Source: Astyanax mexicanus
Lineage: Eukaryota > Chordata > Actinopteri > Characiformes > Acestrorhamphidae
DNA: 64,000 bases
NCBI RefSeq assembly: GCF_023375975.1
Contig: NC_064431.1
Location: 21,265,501-21,329,500 of the forward strand
Reading direction: 5' to 3'
Shown here in pieces: positions 25,401 through 40,979 of the stretch. Each line of letters starts with the position of its first letter. Positions within the stretch are counted from its first letter, which is position 1. The translations under genes were made by a program, and so were the position numbers. Under the pieces are notes generated by a model. It worked only from the letters and a program-made list of their open reading frames with translations, was not told where the DNA came from and searched no databases.

Positions 25401-28400
25401 CAGTGTTTCCCACAAAATCTTACAGCAGTTCATGCTTCCCTCAGCTGACAACTTTTATGGAGATGTGGATTTCATTTTCCAGCAGGACTTGGCACACTGC
25501 CCACGCTGCCAAAAGTACCAATTGGTCTTATATAATATTCTAATTTTCTGAGACACTGTTTTTTGGCTTTTCATTGGCTGTAAGCCTAATCATCAACATT
25601 TAAAGAAATAAACACTTAGAATAGCTCATTTTGGGTGTAATTCATCTATATAATATAATTTTTACTCTACTAGTATGAGGTTAATGTAAAGAGTTTTTAT
25701 TTGAAGCCATTGTGGAGCACTTCTACTCTCAGGAGAAGGCTGGATGAAGAGAAGAGAAGCCAAGGTGTGAAGGGAAGAGTGTTTTGTTGGTTTGGTGGTC
25801 AGTTGAGGTGAGGAAAGTGGGGAATGTGGAGGAAAGGTCAATGTGGGTGGCAGAATGCTAAACAGATGGAGAAGGTGTTTGAATTGAAAGAGGAGAATGA
25901 TTGAGAGGGAGTGAGAGAGGTAGAGCAAGAGAGAAGGAGAGAGATGGATGAGGCATATAGTACATACCATCATCGCCAGATGGTGCCGAGTGGCCTCTAT
26001 AACAGGTCCTGGGTCTGAGTCTGCATTCTTAAAGGTAAGAGGTAAGAGCTTCATTGCTGCTCTAGACCTACAGTATCATGCAGACCATATGATCATCTGG
26101 TGTTCTCTGGATGAATGATGCGGGTTAATGAAAGTCTCTGAAGGGAAGCTGTTTCAGCGTCATTTTAACTGTGGAATGGGCTTCCAAATAAGGTTGGAAT
26201 GGTAACTGGTTTCATGGTTTACCAAGGAATTAAAATTCATGGTAATCAGACTGTAATTATTTGCTTTTCACCTGTTTCACCTATTGTTGGGGAAAAAGAC
26301 AAGCAAACAGAGACACTCTCAACAACTATCATCAAATAATCCAGCTCAGAGAAACAGTTATCATTACTGCTGAGATTGGCTGCTGTTTCTGTTAGCAATC
26401 GTGACTTTAACACGGCTGAGCCTGGCTGCTAGCATTGCGGCTATTCTCACACTATTCTAGGCTTCATAACACAGCTTCAGAATAACTCTACTGTATGTAA
26501 GGCCCTCGGGCTGTCCACAAGTATCAGTAAGTAATCCAGCTCAGAAAAACAGCTAAAATCCAGTTTACACCCATAGCAGCCATCCAGTGTATATGTACTA
26601 GTCTATGATCCATCATTTTTGTAACTCAGTTTATTAGTAATACATTTATTAATGCTTTAAGGTAGTTAAAAATATCACCCACATCATGGCACTGTGTCAT
26701 TTTCTGAAACTGTAATCATACCGTAAAAGTTTCAAGCCATTTAACAAGACACTAGATCAAGGTTCTCCATTTTTTGACAGACAGATTTGACATGTTAAAG
26801 TAGTGGAGGAAAGTGATTATAGGTTCTAGATTATCTGTTTCTGCCTCTTTAAATCCCCACAGAGAAGCCGGAGGACACTGGAGATGCTGGTTTGTGTCGT
26901 AATTCCAGACTGCAGGGTTAGGAAATTGTGGTGCAGCTTGAACGTTTCTCTGTCGTCTTTCAGCCAGATCCTGTCAAAGCTAAACCGTGGAGACACCAGA
27001 TCCACACTGCTGGTTATAGGCGAGAGTGATTTACTGGCTTTAATTTAATGTTCTCTCTCGCTCTCTCTTTTTTCTTACCGTTCATCTCCTCCTCAGCGCC
27101 AAGCCAAATACACTGAGAACAGGCTGAAAGCCATCAAGGCCAGGAACGAGTACCTGCTGGCTCTGGAGGCCACCAACTGCTGCGTGTTCAAGTACTACAT
27201 CCACGACCTCTCCGACCTCATAGACGTAAGTCCACCTGCACATCGTCAGACTCCTCAGTTTCCCCAAGTTCCCATGCTTTTAGATCGTAATATAGCTATT
27301 TTATGCTTTAGTCTAAACTAGGCTAAAATGGTATTCCAAGGTCAAAAACAATAAAAAATAATAATTTTACTGCACCGTATTTTTCGCACTATAAGGCGCA
27401 CCCTTAATAAAGTTCTACACTAGTAAGGATGCACTGGATGTTAATCTACACAGATTTCTCTCCTGAAAACCATTTATTTAGTTTAGTAAAGCACTTCCGT
27501 TTATTCACAGTAAGCTTAGATTTCCAATATTTTGACTAAGGGTGAGTTTTTATTAAAGTTTCTCCAGCACTAAGGCTGGATGCAGCAGCATTAGCATTAA
27601 CATTAGCTGCTAATCACACGGCTAGCGGGACGTAAATGCCGCTCGATAGCGATAGACTGAGGAGTCCTGAATGTTCAGGTAACCCAGGGCGCTATCAGCT
27701 AGTGGTTCGCCTCAGCTTGTTTTTGCACTACCCAGACTATATACAGTCCCATATACTCGCCCTTATAACACTGTTCTTTAGTGGATTGGCTTTATTGCTC
27801 TTTACTACCTGACTGGTAGAATTTGTACATAAAGCACACCGGATTATAAGGCTCACTGATGATTTTTGGGAACATTAAAAGATTTTAATTACGCCTTATA
27901 GTTAAAAAATACGCTTTTTCTAAGAAGTTGTAGAGGTTCCTAATGGTGAAGAGCCAAGGTTTCACGGTATACCAAGGAATGAAAATTCATGGTTATCTGG
28001 CAATGGACTGTAGGTATTTGCTTTTCACCTGTATTGTTAGGGACAAGCAAACAGAGACACTATCAACAACTACCATTAAGTAATCCAGCTCAGAGAAACA
28101 GTTATCATTACTGCTGAGATTGGCTGCTGTTTCTGTTAGCATCGTGACTTTACACCTACTGAGCCTAGCTGCTAGCATTGCGGCTATTCTCACACTATTC
28201 TAGGCTTCATAACACAGATTAAGAATGAACTCATCTTACTGTATTTAATGCCCTTGTCCTGTTAACAAGTATTAGTAACTAATCCACCTCAGAAAAACAG
28301 CTAAAATCCACTTGTTTTCAGGAAGTAAATGCCAGTTTATACCCATAGCAGCCATCCAGTGCATGGTCTAGTCTGTAATCCATCATTTTTATATCTTAGT

Positions 28401-31400
28401 TTATTATTAGTTATCATTAGTTATTATTAGTTCAAATAATACGCTATTTTTAATGGAGTTGTAGAGGTTCCTAAAGGTGAACAATCTGTTTCTTCCAGGC
28501 AAGCTCTTGAGGCAGCAGCAGTATGTGGACGAGCATGGTCCTGTTGGAACAGTGCACCGGAGTGTGCTGACCGAGATATATGACCAGAATATTTAAGCTA
28601 CATGAATGTGACCATTAGGAACATTAGGTTCACTATTAGGAACCTCTACAACCTAACCTTTATCTAAATCTTAGATGACTATAAATAGTTGCCCCACATA
28701 GCTACTCCAACCCTCTAATCCTTGCCCTGCAGGTAGACCTGCGGCAGCCCCCTGGCTGAGCTCCACCAGGGGGCCCACAAATCCTTTCTTGTCGGCACCC
28801 GGCTGGTTCAAACAAGGCTTCCACTGAGCAGTAGAATTTGACGATGCAGTGGGTGCAGAAAGCTCTAGATCAGAGACTGTGGCTACAACCAGAGCTCAAA
28901 GAACATAGAAATGAAAATACGGTGAACGTGGACTTTTAAGGCATCGAGCCATGGTTAGATACAAATGAACCATGCAAAGGTTAACAGAGAGCCATGTCTG
29001 CGGGTTGGAGTCTGCTGGATCAGGAAATGGAGCAATGCAGGCCCAGTTCCCTTTCCCTTTGTAGAGATTGTGTACACATTTTTGAGTATTTTAATTGGAC
29101 ATTCTCCACTCAGTGAAATAACGCATTGGTTCCAGTCGAGAGACCACCTGCAGTATAGACGCAGGCTCGCCAAATATGTCACACGGGAGAATAGCATGTC
29201 AGTAACTATTCCACTAGATTCCAAGCTCATGCCCAGATGTAATCCTCTCTATTTCAAGCAATTTGAAGCTTTAAATTCCTCAAACGACCATTTTTTTCTT
29301 TCTTTTCTTCCTTTCATTCCATTCCTTCCAGTGCTGTGACCTTGGTTACCACGCCAGCTTGAACCGAGCGCTGCGTACCTACCTCTCAGCCGAGTTTAAC
29401 GTGGAGACGTCGAAGCACGGCGGACTGGAGACCATCGAGAACGCGGCCGAGAACCTGGAGGCCAACACTGACAAACAGAGGCTGATGGAGACATACAACA
29501 ACATCTTCTGCCCACCCATGCGCTTTGACTTCCAGTCTCATATGGGGGATCAGGTCAGTGGGTGGTGGAGTAGTTTTATATGAAATGGCTGGAATAGTTT
29601 TTGTAGAGTTTATTGGAGCTGCTATAAACGAATAGTTTCTGAAGTTGGTTAAAGTATGTGCTGCTGTGAAACTATTTACTACTTTAGTTTAGTTCAGAGA
29701 CTGTAAAAAAAGATGAATGCCGTGTCTCCGTTCCCATTCATTCAATGAAAATGAAGCCAAAATCTTCCGCCATGTTGGCGATCCTGAAACCCGAGTCTGC
29801 GCAGTAGAGAAAGACTGTGGAGAGACAGCCTACTCATTTAAATAAACCCGCCCCTGAGGGCTGTCTACACAGCTTTCTGAAACCGAACAGCAGGGGGCGC
29901 CTGACCTGTGGTGGCTTCACTTTTGAGAGACGATGCTCTGTCCAGCTATATACAGTCTATGGTTTAGTTAATTAAAAAATTGCATACTTTTGCATTGCGT
30001 AAAATCTTTTAGATGATTTTTGTGGCAATGCCTGCGGATAAACCTCTTACAATCTTACAGAACTAGAAAAAAACAAAGAAGAATAAGCAAAATGTTTGAT
30101 AATCTTCCTAACAAGAATAACAAAAAAATATATATTTTACTTTATTCAGATGGCATGGCTCTCCAGATTTCCCAATGAATTTTGCATTTCCAAATAAAAT
30201 GTAAAATTTACTGATTATCAGTGATGGTTTGGAGAGACATGTCATCTGCTGGTGTTGATCCACTGTGTTCTATCAAGTCTAAAGTCTTACAGCACTTCAT
30301 GCTTCCCTCTGCTGACAACTTTAATGGAGATGCGGATTTCATTTTCCAGCAGAATTTGACACACTGCCCACATTGCTAAAAGTACCAATTGGTCTTATAT
30401 AGTATTCAAATTTTCTGAGACACAGATTTCTGGGTTTTCATTGGCTGTAAGCCATAATCATCAACAACTAAAGAAATAAACACCTAGAATAGATCACTCT
30501 GTGTGCAATACATCTATATAAGATATGAGTTCCACATTTTGAACTGAATTATTAAAATAAAGTAGCTTTTTAATGATTTTCAAAAAATTTTGAGATGCAC
30601 CAGTATAAACACAGACAGACTTGGCCTGTTCTGAAACACAGAGGAATGCAGCGTTCCTCCATCAGACACAGTCACAGTTTGGGGGACCCTTGGGTCCGAC
30701 AGATCTTGGGTCTGCCAGAACTCGGGTCTGTAACGGATCTCGCAGGGCCTCAGAGGTTTATTATTGTAGCGAGTTGTCGTTACACCGTCTCCTGACAGCG
30801 CAGCTCGACAGTAGTGACAGAGCCGGGCAGATGGCCGACCAGAGCGAGGGTCTATGGAGAGAGTCCTCGTGGGTTCCTCATTGGTGATGAAAATAATTAA
30901 AAATGCTGCGTGCTGTCCTGGGGCCTGGCGTAGCTCTCCGTGCCCGGACGTGTGTGTTAGTGTGAAGGGCAGCGCAGCTGGTTAGCTCTGTGCCAGCTTG
31001 CAGCGGGCGCTCGCTCAGTCCCTGAGGAGAGGGGAGGCCGCTGTGGCCAGATGTTCCCCATCTGTAAGAGTGTGAGGGAATAGGGTTTGAGGGGCATTTA
31101 GACGCTGGCGAGTGTCACGCACTCTCCCTGCAGGCGGAGCTGAGTTAGTCACTGACTCTGTTCAGTCGGGTCACAAAAGGACAGGGGAGTCCCCTGTGTA
31201 TATGAAGAAAATGGTGGTGGCAGTTTACAGTGTTAAAGAATATACTGTAAATTTAATGTAAACAGGCTTATTTTGTGTTCAAACTAATTGGGGGTTTACA
31301 GTTAAGCTCTACCTAGTAAACTGAAAGCGTAACATTTTTTCAGAGTTCTTATAGAGTACTTTCTCTATGTCTCTCTCTCTCTCTATTTTAGATGGGCTAC

Positions 31401-34022
31401 ATGTGTGCTCAGGTGCCGCTGCAGAGCGAGCTTCTCCAGAGGTGCCAGCAGCTCCAGTCTCGTCTGTCCACACTCACCATAGAGAACGAGGAGGTGAGTA
31501 CACAAGGGCACAGACATTTTTCTGTACTGTACACACTCTTTTAGTCTCATACAGTAAATACACGTGTAGTACCACACACCACCTCTCACCAACCACCGAC
31601 TCTAAACCTTCCTCTTATACAGACATGCAGACACAGTGATCTGGCCTAATCATCTGTATGGGTTTCACTGCTTTATTTGGATATTTATTGTGTGGCACCC
31701 CAAGGCATCATGGGGGCATTCCCATTCAATGGCATCATCATCATTTGACTGTGGGGGCTATAGTTTGAGGTTTGCTTAGACCTGTTAAGATATAAAAATG
31801 ACTTTTTTCTTAGTTGCAGATGGCAGTTTGTAAGTGCTGGCTGCTTCTTACAAGCTGACTGGTAAAATTCATGCATAAGGCACACTGTTAATTTTTGTTG
31901 ATTTTAAATCTGCCATATAGTGTGAAAAATATGGTAATCCAAAATTGTTCAGTTCACAGTCCTGTTTCTTATTCACTTTCAGTTTAATTTAATTTCTTTT
32001 TCTGTTACATAACAGCTTTTCCCCTATCTCTCTCTATCTCTTTTAGGTGAAGAAGACCATGGAGGCCACTCTGCAGACCATCCAGGACATGGTGACCATT
32101 GAGGACTTTGATGTAACAGACTGCTTCCACCACAGCAACTCCATGGAGTCGGTCAAGTCCACCATGTCCGAGTCGTTCATGAGCAAACCCAGCCTGGCCA
32201 AGAGACGTGCCAACCAGCAGGAGACCGAGCAGTTCTACTTCACTGTGAGTTTTGTTGTGATTAATTCCAGAGTCTTTTGCTAACTAGTTTTAGGTTTTTC
32301 TTTTCTTTTTTTATTTATTTATTTATTTAATCAAATACAATTACTATCTAAGGTAAATTTGATCTTCTTAGGTAAAAGGAACACAGCATTAATATCTATA
32401 GATTTGTTGTTATGGTCTAGACAGATGATAACCCGGGGAGGGTTTTGTTGAAAGGTAATTGCAGTCAGAGCTGATATAAACAGTGTAAACCGTGTGTTTA
32501 ATGTTCATCATTATCTTTCATTTTCAGGAATAGATTAATGTATTGTACAGCAGCTGAGGGCAGACAGGTCCTGCTTCATGTCCCGGGCTGTGGAGCCAGT
32601 GGCAGTATAGGGAATCAATACCAGCATAAAAGAGCATTGATTAGCCAGGCAGGGGTTTTGTTTTTTATTTTTTTCCTTTGATGTAGAACAGAGCTTTCCT
32701 TTCTTTCACATCTGCTTTTATTTTATTCTCTTTTCCATTGCTGTATTTCTTTTTCTCTTTCTGATCCTCTTCAAGTCTTGGTCTTGCTTTCCTTACTTGT
32801 ACTTAAAGTATCAGTGAAAAGTAAAGAAAACTTTAAGAAAAGACTATGAAGGAATACATAAGGAATCATGTAGTAAACTTATAAGCGTTAAACAAACCAA
32901 AATACTGTGTGAAGTATTTAGGTGTCTCTTATCTGAGATGCTGTTAACTTGCGGTTTCTAAGACTGGTATATCTGATAATTAAATTATCCTTTGCAACGG
33001 AGGAAACTCTTGCTCCTCCATTCCTGTGGTGGTCCTAATGAGTGCCAGTTTCATCTTGATGTTTTTGATGGAATGATCAGGTGTTCCAATAAGAGGGTGC
33101 ATATAGTGTATAATACAGTATTAACTTGAGTAGTATATTATAATAGTAGTAATTAGTATTATGATCCTATCAATTTCAAAAAACATTTGTAGAAATTACA
33201 GATTTGTTACTGTAAAGGGGTAAATAATGATTAATCATAAAAATATTTTTTATTAATTGACACCGTAAATGTTAATAAATACAATAAAATAAATGTTTGT
33301 ACATTTTTGTAGATTTTGTAAATAAAAAATATACAAAAAAATGAAAAGCTTCAGTTTTAAGAAAATTAACTACAATTTATTAGTTTTTTTTTTTTTTTTT
33401 TTTTTTGTTTAATCGACAGTTGTAATTAAAACAAATGGAATCAACTTTTCTCCCCAGAGGCTGCATGTGCTGGTGGTCTCTCTAGCTGCACTGTTAAGGT
33501 GTAAAGCTGTTCAGGTGCAGTAGGTTTTGATAGGTGCCACTGCAGCATCTCAAGCATCTGTCTGACTGCCTGACATTTTTACTCCCTCATTCTTTTATTC
33601 TCCCCCCCCAAGCCCTTTCCTCTCCCTCTTTCTTTGTCCTGTCAGAGCTGCTGTCCATCCTTTAAAGGAGCTGCAGCTGTCAGGGCCCGTGATGATGCCC
33701 TTCAGCCTCCAGCATGGGCCAGATGTTTACATGTGTGATGATAATAAAGGCTACGGGGCAGATGGGAAGAAGAGAACGATTAGAGAATGATGGAAGAAGA
33801 GGCTAAAAGATAAAGATGAAGATTAATACCAGATGTGGGCAGAGATAGAGGGTGCTGAAATGTCAGAACGGCGGGTAGAAAGAAAAACGGATGACAGTGT
33901 GGCTTTTTTTTCTTTCTCTTTCAGAAATTGAAGGAGTTCCTGGAGGGCAGAAATCTCATCACCAAACTGCAAGCCAAGCAAGATCTGATCGAGAAGACCC
34001 TGGGAGAAAGTGAGTGAATTTA

Positions 34023-34056
<34 letters not shown>

Positions 34057-34910
34057 GCGAGTGTGTGAGTGAGTAGGTGTGTGAGTGAGTGTGGTACTCT
34101 ATACTTTATACACTCATATACACTATATATTATACTAATATACACTGCCTTGGCAAAACACACTTTAATATTTGGTTGGACCGCCTTTAGCTTTGATTGC
34201 TGAACACATTTACTGTGGCATTGTTTCAATAAGCTTCTGCAATCTCACAAGATTTATTTCAATCCAGTGTGGAATTAATTTTTCACCAAGATCTTGCAGC
34301 AGCATTGATGATGGCAGAATCTGACCGCTGCACAAAGCTTCTCCAGCACATCCCTAAGATTTTTAATGAGGTTAAGGTCTGGACTCTGTGGTGAACAATC
34401 CAAACAATCCATGTGTTAAAATGATGATCTCATCCTCCCTGAATCACTCTTTCAAAATTCCAGCCCCATTAATCCTGGAATTGTCATCTTGGAATATGGC
34501 CGTGCCATCAGGGAAGAAAAAATCCATTGATGGAATAACCTGGTCCATATTCAGTATATTCAGGTAGTCAGCTGAACTCATTCTTTCATCACATACTGTT
34601 GCTGAACCTAGACCTGACCAACTACAGCAGCAACCCCACATTGCCTAGTTAAATCCAGGTACCAATTTTTTTTTTTTTTTTTTTGGGCAGGCAGTGTATT
34701 TCGTCGCTGTCCAATGAAAAACATCTCCAACAAAAAAATCTCCAAAATAGCAACTTTACAGGAGAGAAAAAACCTTGTAAACTTTCAATAGAAGGTTACT
34801 ATTGGTCCATTCATCAAGAAATTTTGGCACAGTCTAAGGGACAGTTTGTCTGTTCAAATTTTGTAGTAAACAAAAAATCGACAAACATTTTCATGTTTTT
34901 CATAGGACAG

Positions 34911-34996
<86 letters not shown>

Positions 34997-35018
34997 TAGT
35001 ATATATACATATATATAC

Positions 35019-35074
<56 letters not shown>

Positions 35075-38000
35075 TAGTATATATATAGATGTTTTGGCAT
35101 GGAGTTATAGAGGTTCCTAATGGAGTCCTGTGATAATCCATGCCATATAGATGCAGTTTTCTCACACAGTTCCTGCTGCAGATTGGGGTAGGGGTGGAGT
35201 GTTGATAGCTCATCCAATAGCATCCTTTGCATTTTCAATCAAGGATAGATAGATCTGCTGGTGCAGCTGACCATGGTATAGTAACTGGGTTTCCAAGTCA
35301 TAGCCTTGAGCTTAATTGGAGGACCACTGGTGAATCAGAATTAGAAATGTTATTGGCATATATTATATTAGCATAGGCCTTCAGTGCAGAGTAGAGTATA
35401 CAGCAGTGTAGTCACACTATGGTAATGTGTCAGTAGCGTGCATTGTGTTTGTGTGTGTGTGTGTGTGTGTTTGTGTGTGTGACGATCTCTGATGAGTGAG
35501 AGAATGGTACGGATGGCATCAGATCAGTCAGGATGAGAATGATGAACAATGAAGCTCTGTTGAAGTCCAGTGGTGGGATACGACTGGGGTAGCAGCCTAC
35601 ACTCTCACCCCCCAACCCCCCCTCTGCAGGACAGAGTAATAGGGGTCAAATGTCAGGTGTCATACACAGGCTGCTTAGAGGGAGATAGTAGACAAGGCAG
35701 GGGAATTGTGTGTGTGTGTGTGTGTTTTCAGACAAATGTGTGCTTTTAAAAGGTTCTCAGTTATATCTGTGTAGGACTAATATTGTTTGGACAATATTTT
35801 ATATGAATTAAGCAATATCATTAATTTTTAAGACAGTTTATGCCACTGATATAATGGTATACATCAATTACATCAAAATCTTTTTTTTTTAAATAATTGA
35901 GTGAATAACCTGAAATGGTACACAATCCAGTGTAAATAGTACAGAAGTAAAGTACTAGTAAAGGACTATTGTACCCCAGTTAGTTCCGACCCTGGCTGAG
36001 AGGCATTCTATGAGTGCCGTTATCAGCCGGTAATGTACTGTAACCAAAGCTCTCCATGCATTACTCCACCACATACAGGTTACCTAGCAACGATGCAGCG
36101 CTTACAAGCCAAACAGAGCAGCAATGGAACTGTTTTAACTCTCAGAGTTTTTTATAACCAAACAGATCGTATTTTCTCGTCCTCTTTCACTCAGAATCTT
36201 TTAATAAACAGCGAGACCTGCGGCCTGGTGCCTACAACCGCAGCCCAGCAGTGCCAATATTACATATTATAGCAATGCCTCTCGTGTATTATTGCTCTTT
36301 ATTACTGAACTCAACTGTTCTTCACTACCATCTTTACTTCACTAAACAAATTGCCTTAAATAATTTACTTACTGATGTTCCAGGACTTTGCACGGCAGTG
36401 TAAACATACTACCATATGTGTTTATTTTCATTACATGCATTAGGCACCTATGTATCTATTGAAAAGCCTTTATTTTTTCGAGGTATTTTGCAAGAATTGC
36501 AGCCTGAATGAAGATAAGCCAATTCTGTCCCTCATACCCCCTCCCGCCTCTTTCCATTAATATACCAATATTATCACTAATTCTATTCTATCTCATCCCT
36601 GCACACCTATACTGTACACATCTCTGTGGGGATATCAAGGCACAGACACACACACCTCACTGGCAAAGACCCCCCCACCCCCCATACTGCAGTACATCTG
36701 CAAAGCAAGCTACACACACACAAACAGAGGATGCATTAACACACACCAGTAACAATGCGATTTTAAAAGAAAAACATCCTAAACTTGACCTAAAGATGAA
36801 TTTATCCTACCATTTAATGGATCCAAAGTGACCTCCACATTACGAGAGCCATTAGCTGTCTACAGTCATGCAGAAATAAACAATAAAGTTCCCTTAACTG
36901 CACAGAAACATCTGACAGTAAACGAATATCTACATTAAAAAGAAGAGACAAAAGAACGGGGTACCGTATTTTTCCCACTGTAAGGCGCACTTTCCATTAA
37001 TGTTCCCTTCAAATTATCAGTGTGCCTTATGTATGATTTTTACCAGCAGTAAAGCCATTTCGCTGAAGTGCAGCGTTATACAGGAGTTTCCGTTTAGTTC
37101 TCCAGCAACAAGGCTATAGCAGTATTAGCATTAGCCGATAAACGTGCTGAGCACTAGCTCTTTTGCCGTTCAGAGGTAAGTATTATCGTCCCGTTGCCTG
37201 CTGCTAACCCCGGCTAGCACTGCTGGAGCAGCATTAACAGCATTAACATTAGCCACTAACCACGCTAAACTCTTTTGCCATTCATGGGTGAGCATATAGG
37301 ACAGTAGCCTGCACGTTTACCATCTTAAAACATACGATGTGGGACAAAGCACTAGCTAATATCGCCCTGGCTTACCGGAACACTCAGGGTTCCTTTTTAT
37401 TTATTATTATTGCTGCTAATGCTAATGCTGCTGCTTCCAACATTAGTGAAAATCTGGAAATTTAAGCTCTACCACAATATACAGTATGTTCCAAGTGAAC
37501 ACATGGAAAACAGTAGCCTGAAGAGAGTGACTACACACTGATGGTGAGCAAATTATGTTAATAGATTGTTCCAGGAGTTTCCAATGGGTTTCCAAAGGTG
37601 TTTTACTCATTAAGGTTGCACTTAGAGAGGGATTTAAGTAGCATCATCTAGGCTATGTTAACCTTATATTAATACATAGGTTACTTCGATTTTACAGGGC
37701 AGCAGGGCTAGCCATGTGCTGGTTTTCCATGTGTACTATCCATCCCTCATTATCTCTCCATGCTCTGCTGCTGGTTGTGTCAGACTGTAAGAATGAGAGT
37801 GGGAGGTGGGATGGAAAGACAGGAACACAGGACAGGAAATCCCCCTCACTTCAGCTCTATCGCTTCTCTCCCTCTCTGTCTTTTCACCTCAGTATTGTAA
37901 CCGTGGTCTCGAAATGAGCCTCTGAGAAATCCTAGTGTTCCTCATGTTGGCAGATATTTCACACAGAAACAGGCATATCACCTGTCATGTCAATTATGTT

Positions 38001-38501
38001 TTTGACATTGATATTGCTCACTATGTTTTTATTAACAAAGAGAGCTTATTACTGTGAACCAGCCAGTATGTGTTTTATTTATGTATTATGTTATTATTTA
38101 TTAAATATTCTGAAGGATATTTATATTCAAATTCCAATTCCAAAAGTAACCTAATACACTACCAGACAAATGTTTTAGAACACCCTCTATTTTTTTGCTG
38201 TCCAGTAGCAGTGCTGCATTTGTCTCTTCACTCCTTAAACTGAGACTAAGTTCAATGAGCTAAATGCTGAGCTGAGCTAAATGCTGGTGTTGCCAGTAGG
38301 TATCAAATTTCTCCAGTTTTTATAGGAAACATTACTCACCACCCTCTGGCTTCACTATTAGTCCTGATACTTAAGAAATATTATACTCGAGGTTCGTGCT
38401 AAGCTGGTAAGTGTAATATTGGCATATGGTAATATTGTGCTGCGGTCGTAGTTCAGGACAGCAGTGCAAATATTACACACACGAAAAAAAAAAATAACTA
38501 A

Positions 38502-38543
<42 letters not shown>

Positions 38544-39502
38544 TGTGGTCGTAGCTCAGGACAGCAGTGCAAAAATTACACACATGAAAAAAAAAAATAA
38601 TAATATATATATATATATTTTTTTTTTCCTTTTTTTTTCTCGTGTGTGTAATATTTGCACTGCCGCAGCACAATATTACCATATGCCAATATATATATAT
38701 ATACATGAAATACACAATTAGACAAGGAAATTAGACAGCCTACAACATATAGGTCACAGATTTGGCTCATGCTGCTTCATTCAGGCTGCACGTTAACTCA
38801 GAAAACAGCTTAGAACTGATTATCCACACCTGTATAATACGTTTTGAGTGAGGTTATGAGGTTAAACACTGGACAACGTACTCACGGCAAGGCAACATGA
38901 ATCATGGGAGCTAGAGCCAGGCCTTATAGCGGCTAGATGTATACGGACGGGACGTTCCATTTCCAAAGTTGTTTGGGTATTTTGGGTATTGAACATTCTT
39001 TGATCCAGTTGTCTCTTGATCTCAGTGAGAAGAACGTTGTGCATGTGTTTGCATATGTTGATGATATCGTAGATCTTTCAGGTCTTCGAAAAGACATTTG
39101 CTAGTTGTCCCAGAAACCTGGCTAAATTTGCACGTCAGTTACTATGGTAACCAAGCTCTGGAATTCCCTACTCTCCAACCTGAGAGCGACTGACACTCCT
39201 TTAATAGAATTTAATAGAACTCATTTATATAAGCTGATGTTAAGCAGGCTTTATGTTTTTGTTTTTGAAAGAGTCTATTTGTTCTCTTCATTTTGATGGA
39301 GCTAGAAAGGCAGTGAAAAGGCAGAAAAAACACCATAAGCAATGATCATCAGATGACTGTGTGGAATGAAACCACCTTAGATCTGATAGCAACTGCTTAG
39401 CAACCATGTGGTAACTCTGTTGAAACACCTGGAATACCATAGCCACTATTTAGCAACACCATAGAAACCTCCTAGCAAAAATACTTCAGTTTTAAAAGCC
39501 AA

Positions 39503-39560
<58 letters not shown>

Positions 39561-40946
39561 TACATATTTTTATCCATCTATTATTTATAATACTATAATA
39601 TACTATATAATATACTATAGTATAACACAATCTCTCTCTCTCTCTCTCTGCAGGTCAGAAGACAGACTGTTGTCTTGCCAGGTAAGTACTAGAAGCACAG
39701 ACTAATGAATCTCAGCACTTAATGGTTATTGTCTAGACATAAGCATAATTTATTCAAAACATTTGATTTATTCATTGGGGCTGGAGATAGGAGACTAGTG
39801 CAAGTAGGCTAGTAGGGAAATGGGACAAGGCCACAGTACAGAAAGTTAGTGCTATCACTATTAAATTATTTATACAAGTATTTATCGAAAAGTCATCCGA
39901 TTATTTTGATGATTAATTGATTAATCATATCTTTTACAGAAGTTCAACCAATAAAAATCATCTTTGTTAACTAATAACAAGCATTTTAGGGCTGTTGCTT
40001 TTGATTATTATATGAATAATCATGAAATGGTTTAACAATTTGTTTTGATGATTAATCAACTAAGGCAAAAAATGACTTAATGAACTAATATATTTTCACG
40101 CCTTCCACCTGCATCTTTTGACTAGCAACAGGGCTTGTGAATATATCTACACCGATGGCCGTGGTGGTCTCAAAATGAGGTGTTTTCAGATAAATTTCTG
40201 GAGTATTGCTATTTTAACAATGGAAAACCCAGGTGCACCACTCACTAAAAACAACTTGGACAGACATGAACTGTCAGTTTATTGCTATCTTGTCAACAAG
40301 GGTGTTCTTGTTACACACAAATGGACACGCAAGACTGCACACACCCACAGTGTCAGTTAGCAGCTATGCCAACTTTTACATCATTATTGAACAGAATATG
40401 TAAATGAGCAGGTCACTTTCTATTGCTGTGAAAGGGTTGGACATGTCCAGGTAGCTGCGCCCATGAAATAACAATCCACCTTCAGTCAGAGTGCACCTGA
40501 CTCTTAAAGAGAATGGCAAGTGATGCACGCTGATTGCTTTATTTCACGTTACGTCCAAAGCACACACCCGGGATTAAATAAGAGGATTAGTACATGCCTT
40601 TTGCACGCTTCGAGCCGCACAAGATGTACTTTTCCTGTCGTTACGATAGCAAAGACACATTGACACAAGCTGTTCGGTGCACAGTTGACGGCTCACCTTT
40701 AGACCGCTAAAATAGGGCCCAATAAACGGAAGACTTTGAATCTTGGGACAAGGCCAGATACAAAAACCTTTTAAATTACAAACTTTTTATTATTATTATT
40801 ATAATTATTATTATTATTATTCATATGAAGGATAATAATGGTTTAATAGCTGCAGGCTGAGTGCAGCTGTTGGGATTCATGTAGAGCAAAATATAAGCAG
40901 TTTGAAGTGAAAATGATACACATATATCACATAATGATGGCATTTA

Positions 40947-40979
<33 letters not shown>

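Noticed and set aside
34683..35213. Open frames on both strands with YIYIYI runs
   Set aside because: They are generated by the long (TA)n tract and have no other content. The same applies near 38464-38770 and 44451-45199.
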